A stretch of 64,000 nucleotides of DNA from Druceiella hillmani (lineage: Eukaryota; Arthropoda; Insecta; Lepidoptera; Hepialidae), in contig JAYKKI010000091.1 of the NCBI GenBank assembly GCA_039881145.1, positions 1,364,001-1,428,000 of the forward strand, written 5' to 3'. Below are positions 1-11,061 of the stretch, piece by piece. The position numbers and the translations under genes are program-made. A model generated the notes under the pieces. It did not search any database and was not told the origin of the DNA. It saw only the letters and a list, made by a program, of their open reading frames with translations. The first letter of the stretch is position 1. Each line of letters starts with the position of its first letter.

Positions 1-383
1 CTGGTATCTTCTCAATTTTGTAGAAGAAAGCACATTGATATGCTAATTTCTTTACGTCATTGGGCAGTAACCCAAAATAAATACTAGCACACTTTAACAA
101 ATACTCTGCTATGGTCGCTTCTTGGTCGGCATTGAAAATTAACCGGGTTTTTTTGCAACCCATTTCTATTGGAGTACCAGCTTTCTTTTTTTTTTACAAA
201 ATTGTAAAGTGTAACGTGGCAGAGCTCGAATTCTTTTGCCACATCTCTGTAATTTCTTTTCTTCTCCATCACTTCTAACGCAGCCAACTCATAGACCTCT
301 ACAGATGTGGTGCCTTGCGTATTTTTTCGTTTATATGTTCTCATTCTGTCATAAAAAATAAATGTTAAAATATTTGTACACAA
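1..383 (-). pseudogene. pogo/Tigger-like transposase fragment (psq-type helix-turn-helix), frameshifted and cut by window edge
   Basis: Read on the minus strand from position 383 leftwards. The first ~65 residues match the N-terminal psq-type helix-turn-helix of pogo/Tigger-like DDE transposases and related insect proteins: a basic start (RTYKRKN), an alanine/glutamate helix (ALEVMEKK), then a recognition-helix stretch DVAKEFELCHVTLYNFVKK. The frame is lost near a T homopolymer at 186-195. In a neighbouring frame the homology resumes with IAEYLLKCASIYFGLLPND and KKLAYQCAF, typical of the segment linking the psq domain to the CENP-B-like DNA-binding domain, and then runs off position 1. The DDE catalytic domain would lie outside the window. 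The frameshift argues for a dead copy, although an assembly error in the homopolymer is possible. The HTH class is clear to me; the exact superfamily label is recalled family knowledge, not a search result. Confidence 0.7.
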
Positions 384-1460
384 TCATTTAGGTGCCCTGT
401 TCATACTAGCCCCCATATCCGGGGTAGGTATTAACACGTTAATACAAACCCCACCGGTTTGTTAATTATAGCCCCGAAGGTACATTTTGAGTATTAAATA
501 AAATTATTAAATATTCGTTAATAGTTCCGTTAATTAAGCAACGTAGTATTATAATGTATAAAATATACTGCTAGGAAAACAAAAAACTTAATCATAATAC
601 GACATCATTCGTGTACAAATCAAAAAATTGTGAGGTTAAAAATGTTCGTTACCTGCATAAAAATATCGCCAGTACACAACTCACTTGCACGACGCGCGGA
701 GGGCAACTGATCAATCCTGTGGTATGCGGTTTGATCTACTTAACGAATTATAACACGCACTATAGATGTAATGTATACAGTTTTAGAGAAACTACACTTA
801 CCTCTGTTAATTGTAGCCCCGGTCTCCCCTACTGCCAATTACCGCTTACGTGTGGCGCTACCAAATTTTTCGTCAGTGATCTCTTTTTGTTATTGTTCCG
901 CCATCGAATTGTTTTTCTCTTAAACTAATAAATTCACCGTAAACACATATTTTATCGTTATAAGCTCACACAATAAACGCTGCCTACCGCGGCAGAGCGT
1001 TACGGTATTCAAATTATCAATTGAACGATACACATTTTGTTAGTGCCGCGCGCGGCAGCTTATCGTCATCTTTACGAGCACGCTTCACGCGGTAGACGCG
1101 CCGCTAGTGTCCGCTTCAATACACTTTGACGCCTTTTTTGGTGGAGGCGACGCAGTTAAATAGGATAATTCGAACTGGATTCGTTTCTTGTTTTCTGTTG
1201 ATAATCAATTTAAATTCACATAATAAGTGACCGCTTTGTATAATTTATTCAGCGTTTTCCCTTTTACAACAAATGCAAATATCGCAATGGTAAATTAATT
1301 ACGCTGCTATCCTTTTCCACAAAAAATAGTTTTAAAAAAATTAATAAAAAAATTAAAACTTGGTGAAATTAAGACAAAAATGAAACATAGCCCCCCCCCC
1401 CTTCCGGACTTTACCTTGCAATAAACTTATTTATTCACATTAGGTAAAATATTTATTTAT
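384..1460. other. Flank of the pogo-like fragment; short direct repeats and a C homopolymer
   Basis: No gene recognised. A 17-bp motif, TGTTAATTRTAGCCCCG, occurs twice in direct orientation (460-476 and 805-821, one mismatch). It may belong to the untranslated or terminal part of the neighbouring transposon, but I could not define inverted termini. An open frame at 611-928 resembles no family I know. A run of eleven C (1391-1401) stands out in the AT-rich background. Confidence 0.4.
1033..1150. promoter_or_regulatory. GC-rich island with a 14-bp perfect palindrome
   Basis: A CpG-rich patch in AT-rich sequence. It holds the perfect palindrome TGCCGCGCGCGGCA at 1044-1057 and several CGC-rich words. 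No reading frame of interest is seen. Proposed as a possible conserved non-coding or regulatory element on composition alone. Confidence 0.25.
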
Positions 1461-1489
1461 TTAAAAGAAAAATTAATTGTTCTACTTAC

Positions 1490-1807
1490 AGTCCATAACC
1501 CAACATTTTAAAGAATTACTGGATGTTTTAATACATTTGGTATTTCTCAGATGATGCAGAAAAACAATAACAAAAACATAAACCCACCAGGTGGCCACAT
1601 TGAATCGCAGATTAATCGCATTCGCTACGATCGTGTCTCCCACTTCATGCTTCGAGTAAAGATACAAAACTGAATTGAACGAGTTCGAACGATTAAAGAA
1701 CACAGGGACCTTAAGTTTGTGCCCTAAGTTGACAAACAACACGTAATGGGATGACGTAAAAAGGCAATCGAAAACAATGAAACCAACAAAACAGAAGAGA
1801 CGAGAAA
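1490..1807 (-). CDS. Unrecognised exon-like open frame with splice-site consensus ends
   Basis: On the minus strand this 318-bp segment is open throughout (the frame stays open from about 1912 to 1482). It lies between a plausible acceptor (TTTACAG) and a strong donor (ACT|GTAAGTAG). The predicted peptide of about 106 residues is hydrophobic. One segment near its start contains FCFVGFIVF and another near its end contains WWVYVFVIVFL, so two membrane helices are possible. I recognise no family; an insect chemoreceptor fragment is conceivable but unsupported. Polypyrimidine support upstream of the acceptor is weak. It may be a chance open frame, an exon of a nested minus-strand gene, or a relic. 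Confidence 0.2.
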
Positions 1808-1912
1808 CTGTAAATTTGATTTTCGAATAATGTTTCCTGTGATCCGAAATTAATTTAAAGAAATAAAATTTATAATCGTATATCGTTACGATAGCAGGAC
1901 AGGGCGCCGACT

Positions 1913-2679
1913 AATATTTGTTTCAAATCGTTATAGCATTTTAAATCGCTATGATAAAATTATATGAAACGACATGCACGGTTTTTGCTGTTCTCATTAT
2001 ATCTTTATAGTTAAGCACCCGCCGATGCCAGTGTTCTATTTGTGTGCGTGTCTAAGAAACCATAATATTTACTCATTTCATTTCATTTCTGACCTACAGA
2101 CTGAACAATTCGTGTCATCGATATCTGTTTATTTCGAAATTTGAAAAAAGAAAATTGACGAATAACCTGTCGTAAATAAAAATAATTTCCATTTTTTACA
2201 CAACACAGAATCATAATAGAAGACATCTATATTTACATGATCGACACGATTTTTGATAATAAGTTATTAGTTACAATATGAGGCCTATACCACACTTTTA
2301 TATACACTTGTAAATATCTCATTTGGAGATGAGTTAACAAGCCACCTGCGTCTGCGCATTTTACCGGGTAAAAAAGGTTTCATAACTGTATTTTCTTTTA
2401 AAAACGTTTTATGTTTTCTTTTAAAAACTTTCATTTATAATGTTTATCCTGCGTTTTAAACGACCTCGAAACTATTTGGCTCAATCTCATAATGTAAAAA
2501 AGTTGTAACACACAATTTATAATCGGTGTTGTGCATCTTCAACGTTTCGTTCATATTTACATTGTCTACGCTATTTGTACACGTTGAAATTATTTACTGT
2601 AACTGTCGTAGTTTAAGAGTTTAACTTTAAAATCCACACGGCACATGTCGACTTCACTTAAATCATTATTTGTCATTTC

Positions 2680-2680
<1 letters not shown>
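1913..2680. other. AT-rich non-coding sequence, nothing recognised
   Basis: No convincing coding frame, repeat or motif was seen on either strand. Confidence 0.5.

Positions 2681-2735
<55 letters not shown>
2681..2735. repeat. (TA)n microsatellite
   Basis: An uninterrupted TA dinucleotide tract of about 27 units, followed by an imperfect TGTATATAAAG tail. Confidence 0.97.
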
Positions 2736-2742
<7 letters not shown>

Positions 2743-2802
2743 AAGGTATACTTATATATACGGGTCATTAAAAATCACGGTTTAACATCATTTTCTTTTT
2801 AT

Positions 2803-2925
2803 TAATCGGCGGACGAGCGCTCAGTATTAACGCCTCTCCGTCGGTCGCTCGCTTTATCGCCTCCCACTAACGGTTAGGTGTTCGTAATTCGTCATTAAAA
2901 GCCGCATCATTTGCCGGATCGGATT
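2803..2925. promoter_or_regulatory. GC-rich island
   Basis: A CpG-rich block just downstream of the (TA)n tract, with words such as GGCGGACGAGCGCTCAG and TCCGTCGGTCGCTCGC. No gene recognised; candidate non-coding regulatory sequence. Confidence 0.22.
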
Positions 2926-3785
2926 CGATGGTCTTTGAAAATAATGCTATCAAAGTTAATTTCTTTCGCAAGTTATTTGAATCGCCTAACCTAGGTTATC
3001 AACGTATTTATATTACCTTCCGGTCTGATTTTAAATACCTATCTAAGACGGTAAATGGAAGAAGACAAACAGGGTCATTTGAAAGAAAATTCAGTTTTGT
3101 CTGTATGTAAATGCTTTTGGCATTAGAAGTTAAAAAATATAATATTCGAAGTACCGAATCACATTTTTTATTATTTACTGTTTCTATTATAATACAATCA
3201 TTTAAAATTGAACTAGACATAAAGAATTGGAACCCTTCTTGGCTTGCTTTTTAAAAATGTATTCGAGTTAATATATATTCACAAGGCGTTAATCTATATG
3301 GCTCTGAAGCCATTAGTGTTACGTTGCCAGACGATGAATTACATTTGTTGTATCCTAGACAATGCAGTTTTTTACAATAATAGACTTCTTGCAACGCGAT
3401 GTTCAGCACGTAATTAAATACTAATAGCTGTATATTATTTTTAATTCAGTTACATTTCTACAACTAAACACTAAATACGTAAGTATTTAGCATAGTATTT
3501 AGAGGCAAAAACAGAAAGACAGATGGGGTTTAATATTTTATTTGAATAGGAAGCTCTTTTATAACATATTTATATAATGTTACGATATTATTATAATATT
3601 ACCATCGTCAAATGGCAAGTTTTCTATTCGTCTCGTAAACAAAGCGGTTGCCAACACATTCAAACACTATTCATACAGTGACGCTACATGGAAACTGTTC
3701 ATAGTCGATTGAATTTCCAAAGATTTTAAAGGAATTTCAAAGAACTCGTCCTTTCTCATTGCCTAGCCAGTAGTTTATGTGTTTG

Positions 3786-3905
3786 AACGACCTCACGTGT
3801 TCCGTGGCGGATCACGTTTCCAGTATACCGCACTACCGCGTGTCACGCGACCGCCCCGAGTCGAGATATGACGCACCACACACTCCATAAACACGACGAC
3901 GCATT
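3786..3905. promoter_or_regulatory. GC-rich island with a CACGTG E-box
   Basis: A sharp rise in GC over about 120 bp. It contains CCTCACGTGTTCC (a palindromic bHLH E-box) and a CpG-dense run ending GACCGCCCCGAGTCGAG. No coding signal seen. Function is inferred only from composition and the E-box. Confidence 0.25.
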
Positions 3906-6270
3906 TTTGTTTGACAGGAAAGCGGCGATAATTCATAAGAAATTAAGATTAATATACGCATTGATTAGTTTTGTTGTACCGCAACATAATGTGGAGAGAA
4001 TCGATTAAATGTGTAATGTAAATAAATTCAACGTGAATTGAAACCCGAAGCGAAGAAAGAAATTTGAATATTAGAATCGTTAAGGTGACAATTTAATTAT
4101 AATGCTGTGTTAATGGCGGGCTGATATTGCTTAATTAGATGGATTTACAAATGATAAGTATGCAGTGGAATGCATGACGTGTTCAAATGCCACCATGAAG
4201 CTGTCGCTTTTGCCCGGTCTGGTAAACACACATTGCTTCGACTACCACTAGGTAAACTCGGCTAACGCGGAGAAACTCACCTCTATTTTAAACCAATAAT
4301 CAATTTAAATTTTAATTGATACAAATTTTTTTTAAATACATTTTTTTTTATTTCTTACTAAGATTATAGTTTTATAGATAATGCATATGAATTGTTATTA
4401 TTATATAAATGAACTATTTATGTTTACACTTGTCCAAATAACATAAAATTAATAAATGTATTTTACACCATATTTTTAATTTCGTAATGCAAATATTTAA
4501 TAAATAACGTTTAATAAGGTTTACCGCAAAAAAATAGTTAGGGTAAAATATGAATCTGGGAATTATTTCTTTGCGAAGTTTAATCGATGACTTTTATGTC
4601 TGAACAAATATTTTATAAGTTAACTTCCGCACTGATAAATTAAGGCTATTAACAATTTCTGTCATGACGTGATGGGAGATTCGAGTTGTTTTAATTTTAC
4701 GTAATTATAAAGAGAAGCTTGAAACTAAAATAAATTTTAAGATTGTTGGGAATTTAAAGTGAATCAAAAATAGATTGATAAAGGCCGAGACATAATCCCA
4801 ACAAAAGTTTTGATGGAGCCCACCCGTATAGTTCGTTGTCCATCTATCTCCAGACACCCGACGAGATCCGAAAGTGGATAAAGCTGTTTGACAGGTGACA
4901 CAGTGAAGAATTGTTGTACAAATCGAACAAGAGTGACCTTCGCAATAGTAAAAAGCAATACAAAAAATGTACCAAATAATTCAGTCGCGTGCACTTTGTA
5001 AACTTGTCAGCTCTCACTACGGCTACCCTGTCTGGGCTAATTTTTGGAATGTATTAAAGGTGACATTATGATACTTATTACAGAATGTGTCGAGCATTAC
5101 CTTTAAACTTCAATTTTAAGAATAAATTTGTTTAATAAACTTTAGTTAAAGTTTGAACAGATTTTAATGGATGTTTATTTTGGATGGTATTTCGAATATA
5201 ACATTAGATGAATAAAAACTTTAATTTTTGAAGGTGTAGTGATTAAATGTTAAATGGGTATTTTACGAAAGACGTATTTAGTTGAAGAACGATTTGAGCA
5301 AGAAAATGTAGATTGGCGCTTTCACATTTATTGTTTATAATTTATCTGCTAGGTACGTTATAGAAATTCTTTTAATTTATATGAAATTTATTGATTGATT
5401 GATTGGGAATATAAGTATAGTACATATAGCGTTAAATAAAATTGTTTTAAAACATTTTTTATTAATTAACTTTATTGTTACTATATAATGACTAACAAAA
5501 CATTGCCATTACTACCAGCTAACTTAGGTCGTTACTTATTTACCAGTTATATTAAAGTTACATTGGGAACTTTCCTTGTAACAATTTAAATCTCTATTAG
5601 GTTTTAAGCAAAGTTCTTTACGCGACTGATGAATCTATTGGAATATTATTTATTAAAGTTTAGATAAAATGCTTTAGTTTCCACTGAAAATATTTTGCGA
5701 TTTTCTTATTTCCGATGAACTTTAATAATTAAGTTTGACATCCCTTGCATCCAAATATTTTAACTCTAATTTTGTCAACTGGTAGCCGGTATGTACTATT
5801 TATTCCATCAACTCTTATTCAATTCGAAGGTTTTCATACCGAACAGGATTTTAGTTTTTAAAGGCATTTACAACAGACTGAAGACGAATTTCAAACTATG
5901 TTTTTCTCCAATAACAGTACTTTTGTATAGTTTAGTAGTTCTTATTTTAGTTTTAGGTTGCGTAATTTGCAAACAAATGGAACTCTTACAAGATAACTTA
6001 CTTACCCATCCCTCTGTTTGCTATAACGGTTTTCTTCCGAAACGATTTCACATAGAAACTTGGAATTCGGCTGAAAGATAAACCATACTCATATTAAGTC
6101 GTCATGTCTCAATTAACACTCGATAATTATTATTATCAAATTATAGAGGGGGCAAATATGATACTCAAAATTGCGTGTGGAGTATAAATGTAACGAGCGA
6201 ATTTGAGTATTTTTTTAGAAATTTATATAAAATAATTCTAGAAATATTGATGAAAACGTACTGGAGAGTG
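3906..6270. other. AT-rich non-coding stretch with weak ORFs
   Basis: Two short open frames lie here. One is minus-strand, 4764-4994, with no ATG at its head. The other is plus-strand, 5791-6081, starts at an ATG, is 96 codons long and contains a hydrophobic segment (ITVLLYSLVVLILVLGCVI) that could span a membrane. Neither resembles a family I know and neither has convincing splice or promoter context, so I treat both as probably fortuitous. Confidence 0.4.
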
Positions 6271-6399
6271 TGGTTGAGTATCACACTGTCTCTATAGTCC
6301 TTACGATTCTAGGCGATGGATATTCAAATAACATAAAACAGCTCCGTGCCCGTAAAGGTAGATCATTAGGAATCATGGAGTTAAGGAACCGTGCGTTTC

Positions 6400-6562
6400 G
6401 TTTCAAGTAGAACGGAGTAACACACGAGCCAATAGCTGAGGCCGCATTCCTCGCGGGTAGCGGCGCTAGTGGCGGCGGCGGTACCGTACGCGGGACCGGT
6501 TCCGCCCGATGTCGTCGCGTGCGGTACCGCCCTGAACCCCGCACAGTGCGCCGCCGCTTGGA
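6400..6562. promoter_or_regulatory. Strongly GC-rich island with 10-bp inverted repeat around GGTACC
   Basis: This is among the most GC-rich segments of the window. It includes a GGC run (6471-6480) and the inverted pair GGCGGTACCG (6477-6486) and CGGTACCGCC (6522-6531), which could fold with a 35-base loop. A CCAAT motif sits at about 6429. On the plus strand one frame stays open across the island with a Gly-rich stretch and meets ATG|GTAAAAAA at its right end, a mediocre donor. It could be a promoter or 5' exon of an alternative transcript, or a CpG-rich enhancer. It does not match the DNA-binding domain of Seven-up. Confidence 0.3.
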
Positions 6563-6691
6563 TGAAAATGGTAAAAAATCATAAAACAAATTTAACACCT
6601 TTTTAACTCGTTAATAATTAACTTTAAATTAATATGTATGCAATCATTTTAATTTATCATATTTTACAAAACTGCTGAATCGTTTTTCGTT

Positions 6692-6770
6692 TCTATTTTC
6701 TTTTTCACTATTTTATCTATTTTCTTTTTTACTATATTGGGCGCTAATAACATACTGGGCGCTAATTATG
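6692..6770. repeat. Short imperfect tandem repeats
   Basis: A TATTTTCTTTTT motif occurs twice, followed by TGGGCGCTAAT twice (6738-6748 and 6756-6766), giving an 18-bp period. These look like small local duplications with no gene nearby. Confidence 0.6.
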
Positions 6771-7445
6771 AATATGACAAGGCTTGTTTTTACAAATATT
6801 ACTACGGCTACAATCGTGACTATTTTTACCATTATCGCTGTGATTGTCATAATGATTACAGGTATATTCTTTACTTTTAAATTAAAAATACTCGTTCTAA
6901 AATAATATACCTTTTTAAATTGAAATACCATGAATTTTTTGTATTTTAGCTGTTTTTTTATTTACTAGCAAAAACGCTGCTTTTATTTTAATAGTTGTAA
7001 CTTGCTTAACACTCCGCTTGTACTCACGGATTTAGTCCATATTTTACCGAAAACGCATAACAGCTCAGCAATGAGAAGTCGGCTTTTTTGATATATTACG
7101 CTCTATAGGCATGGATGTTATGATTTTTTTTGTCCATATAATCTCCAAAAAAAATGTAAAAGGATGTAGACTACAACTGAAATGTTAAAAAAATGATGCT
7201 GAAAACAAAGTAATAAGTTATAAAAAGTATTACAACAGAAATTGTTTGAAATATAACTGTTATTTGAAATAGAATAGAAACTTTCTTTCAAACTCTTCAA
7301 AAGTTCCATTAGCATTCTTCTCCCAACAAGTTCTATGTCCATTCAAATAGGTTTAACTCGTATTCATGAATGAATCAACAATCCAATGTAGTTCAATAAA
7401 ATGTGGTGAATATTACAAATTAATTTCTATATTAATATTGCAACT

Positions 7446-7551
7446 ATGAGTTCGTCCCGATGCGCCGAGGTGAAATCGCTGTGTGACCCGGGGAAAGTAT
7501 CGTTCGCTTTAGAGGTCAAAGCGACTCCGAGAAGAGGAACTCTCGTATCAG
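7446..7551 (+). CDS. Exon-like GC-rich ORF ending at a consensus splice donor; unrecognised
   Basis: Starts at an ATG (context CAACTATGAG) and reads 35 codons in a balanced, GC-rich composition unlike its flanks, beginning MSSSRCAEVKSLCDPGK. It ends at a strong donor, TATCAG|GTACGT. It carries AGGTCAAAG, which also resembles a nuclear-receptor half-site. I recognise no protein family, and it is not the Seven-up N-terminus as far as I recall it. It could be a 5' exon of an alternative or nested transcript, or a conserved enhancer in which the ORF is accidental. Confidence 0.22.
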
Positions 7552-8279
7552 GTACGTACTCCATCACGCGACGCGCGCCCGGCGCACTTCGAGCCCATTA
7601 TTGTCAACTTTTCATTGTGTTAGCGAATAGATGGACAAACAAATTGCGAAAAAAACGGTAAAACTTATCATTTGTACCGGCGCTTAAATAGACACCGTTC
7701 GCTAATTTATTTGTCCTCGTACAATTTTCACGTATTCTGTGTTTAAATTGTCAGGATAGTAACATCATTAAATAAACTATGATAAAATTAGTAACGGGCG
7801 TTTTTTGGTAACATTTTTTCGCATTAACATTAAAAAATGTTATCGATACATTGATATGTTTTTTTTTATAACTGATAGACCATTAGTTATCTTTTCTTTT
7901 TAATTATAAAATTGTTTTTATTATCTTTTTTGAGATTATTTTTAATCCCCAGAGAAAATAACTGTATGGAACTCGTTTGGAAGTCATTCAATGTTTCTCA
8001 ACACATATTCTGGAAAAAATAAAGAAATAAAAAAGTATTAAAAAAACAGACAAGCACCATGATTCAAAATTACAATTTATGTCTTAAAACTGAACAGTTT
8101 CACACGGAAGGTTGAAATTGTATAACCGCGTTATAAATTAAGGAAAACTATTAACGCTACTGTTAAATTACAAAAATTGGCAAAGTAAAACCATTGCATA
8201 ATTCCTTTGTGTAATTTACCCAACAAAAAAGAAAGTCGTCACTTACTGTCATCTTCGAATGTATCAAAAATGAAAAACT

Positions 8280-8280
8280 G

Positions 8281-8336
<56 letters not shown>

Positions 8337-8364
8337 TGTGTGTGTGTGCGTGCGTGCGTGCGTG
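8280..8364. repeat. Compound microsatellite (TA)n(TG)n(TGCG)n
   Basis: About 25 bp of TA units is followed by TG units with one TTTG interruption, then about four TGCG units. It is a classic compound microsatellite. Confidence 0.97.
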
Positions 8365-9850
8365 TTATTAATCACACATTTAAGACGCAGCCCCGTCTTG
8401 GTTATATTATACTAAAATACACCTATGAAAACTTGGTTCATTAATTTTATAAATACGTTTTAATTTTTACTTTGATAAAAAGATATATTTTATTACTTCA
8501 AATAATTTTTAGTACAAACCCTTAATTCTCTAAATTTTCACTTAATTTTCTACTTAGAAATACTTTTCTGCAGAAAGCGTTATGCTCTCAATATTTTCAT
8601 GACAAGCAGTATTATATTTTCATGAGAATAAATATCTTCTTGAATCGCCATGTCATAATGTAGGTATATGAAGCATATAAACATAAATACAAAATATAAA
8701 ATTTATATTATCAAAATTGTGCAGCAGTAAAAACTACAGCCCGTTAATTATAAGTAAATTTAAATAAAGGCTAAAAAAGGCACGTTTAGAAGGTGTTAAG
8801 AATGCAACTTAAAAAACGTTCGCGCTTAAAAAATATAAGTTATTCTTGATCGTCCTGATCACAAATAACCTGTTCTGGCTTATTTACGATATTAATGTGC
8901 ATATTTATTAGTATTTATCTATTAGTCAAATATGCCAGTATTGATGCGTAAAATCACTGATAATTCAGATTATTTTGGGTAAATTATGATATTTTTTTTA
9001 ATACAGTCAAAATTCAGCCCTTATAATATTTTCCCTTTACTCTATTTTTCAGTATTTCCTCTAAGTACCTTAATAGCTCTTGGTGCAACTGCAATAAGGT
9101 CGTTAAGCAATTGTATGCTGTCGGAATATGGGGAATATTGACATAATTCGCTTTTAGATGTCGATTACCAAAAAGATGATGCCGATATAGCAGGTAGTTA
9201 TAAGATATGATGAACGAGAGTCATTCTAATAAATTATGGCACAATTTTTTTCCATTCAACAATCAGAAAATAAGGTAAGAAAAATTAAACTGATATTATG
9301 GCGCAACCTCTTAAAAAATTAAATAAATATTGTAGTATTCTTGTTTTTACTTAGAACTCTTGACTCTTGAATTCGGTGAGTTATGCTTTGGAAATGGTTT
9401 CTAATAAAAAATAATTATGCTTAATAATAGTCATTCTTTACTCGTACTAATCCTATATCCATATCGCGATGAATCACAAACAAGACAATATTGTCTAAAC
9501 GAATTGATCCTATCCCAAGTGGGCAGCTGTGTTGGGCGGGCCAATTCATCTCCTGATGCATCATTTTAATTGTGACGTACGTCAAGCATTGAGAATGGTA
9601 ATATTTCATTAAGTCTCACATGTTTTTTTCGCTCATAAAGGCACGTCTTAATGAAATGATTATTTCACATAACGCTGTGTCCGCCTGCGTCGCTCCAGAT
9701 AATTGTCTCAATTAATCATTTGTGGAAGGATCCTTGCGCTTAACTATGTCCAGAAAGTCGTAATTAATGGATGGGTAGCTGTGTGACGGTAGTCGCTCGC
9801 TTTGCATTTCTCTCTTTTAGTGATGTGTGAGTTACGCTATGTTCATGAGG
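8365..9850. other. AT-rich non-coding, nothing recognised
   Basis: No coding frame or repeat I can support. Confidence 0.45.
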
Positions 9851-9853
9851 TTT

Positions 9854-9963
9854 AAAATATGGCTGCGGGTACGGGAGAAGGTAGAAAGTTTTGTGACTGG
9901 GTGATTCTACCTTCACCCAGTCACAAAACTTTCTACCTTCTCCCGTACCCGCAGCCATATTTT
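9854..9963. repeat. Perfect inverted repeat: two 51-bp arms and an 8-base loop
   Basis: Left arm 9854-9904 is the exact reverse complement of right arm 9913-9963, with loop TTCTACCT at 9905-9912. The arm contains GGCTGCGGGTACGGGAGAAG and is more GC-rich than its flanks. The ten bases TTCTACCTTC at the loop/right-arm junction (9905-9914) recur inside the right arm at 9931-9940, and their complement lies in the left arm at 9877-9886. That is the pattern expected if a polymerase switched strands during repair. If transcribed, the region would form a long perfect hairpin able to feed a Dicer pathway. It does not look like a typical miRNA precursor, because perfect pairing and a tiny loop are unusual there. 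Confidence 0.95.
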
Positions 9964-10595
9964 TTTGTTTGACGACATGACTAATATAATTGAATTGCAA
10001 AGAATAATGTTTGCATGTTAGCCAGTGGTTGACCAACTACAATTATCTTATAGTACGAAAACTTTACAAGTTACACATTTGAATTAGAAGTGAAGAAAGC
10101 TGTGTACCTAATTCATTTCAATTCGATCAATACAGTGTCTAAATGTCAAACATTTTGTAAGTAATTTTATTTTTGTGTGAGAATATGATGATTTATGTGA
10201 AATAAATTCAATTTAAGCCGTTTCCTCGACTTATGTTCAAATATACACTCGATTAGAACTGGTTTAATATCTAAATTGTCCTAATAGTCTCTTATCTTGG
10301 TACAGTCCGTTTTAAAAGATGTAGAACTCACAAATAAACACCCATGTAGACCAAACTCACTAACAAGTTAGTAACTCAGATAGACTCTGATTAATAACCA
10401 TATTTAATTAACAGTCGTAGTACATAATATTTATTCTGAGAGCATAAAATATAATTATAGATGGTAAGTAGACGAGGTATATGTTCCACGTACATATGTT
10501 ATTCTCTGCGCGATGACGTACACTTTATTTGCATATCAAATGCTGTAAGTGGTAGACCTGTGTCGTTCATTGTTCGTTAGGGCTTAAAATGCATT

Positions 10596-10656
10596 ATATA
10601 TTATATGTGTCATATATATGTGTCATATATTATATGTGTCATATATTATATGTGTC
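10596..10656. repeat. 16-bp tandem repeat, about 4 copies
   Basis: The unit ATATATTATATGTGTC occurs at 10596-10611, 10625-10640 and 10641-10656, with a shortened 13-bp copy at 10612-10624. Confidence 0.92.
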
Positions 10657-11061
10657 ATAATTACATGCAAAAATAAAAGCCAACAAAAGACTGTAATTTT
10701 CTATAATCGATTAGTTAATTGGAACAGGTTTTTGAAATAAAACGTTGGATTTGAAATAAAACGTTACTGTCGACGTCGTTGTACCATTACGCATCAGTAG
10801 TGCAGTACACTTGTTGTCATTATATCATAAGTATGGATAACGTGAATATGTTTGGAAACTGTCATCTTAATGAGACAAATGTAGTTAAATTCATATAATC
10901 AATCTATAGTATAATAATGATAAGAATATGAACGACCGACATGTTTCTCATTCATTTCATAACAGACGTTAAACAAATAAATAAATTGATTAAATATAAA
11001 AGTCTAAAGTATACTCTATTTGAACAAGAGTTTTTTTCCTAGATCTTACTAATGAAAAAAA

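Noticed and set aside
8163..8375. Minus-strand frame with alternating Thr-His residues
   Set aside because: Encoded entirely by the compound TG/TA microsatellite.
9854..9963. A canonical miRNA precursor
   Set aside because: Pairing is perfect over 51 bp with an 8-base loop, unlike animal pre-miRNAs, and no known mature miRNA sequence was recognised.
9764..10036. Minus-strand frame of 90 codons
   Set aside because: It runs through both arms of the perfect hairpin; the open frame is a by-product of the palindrome.
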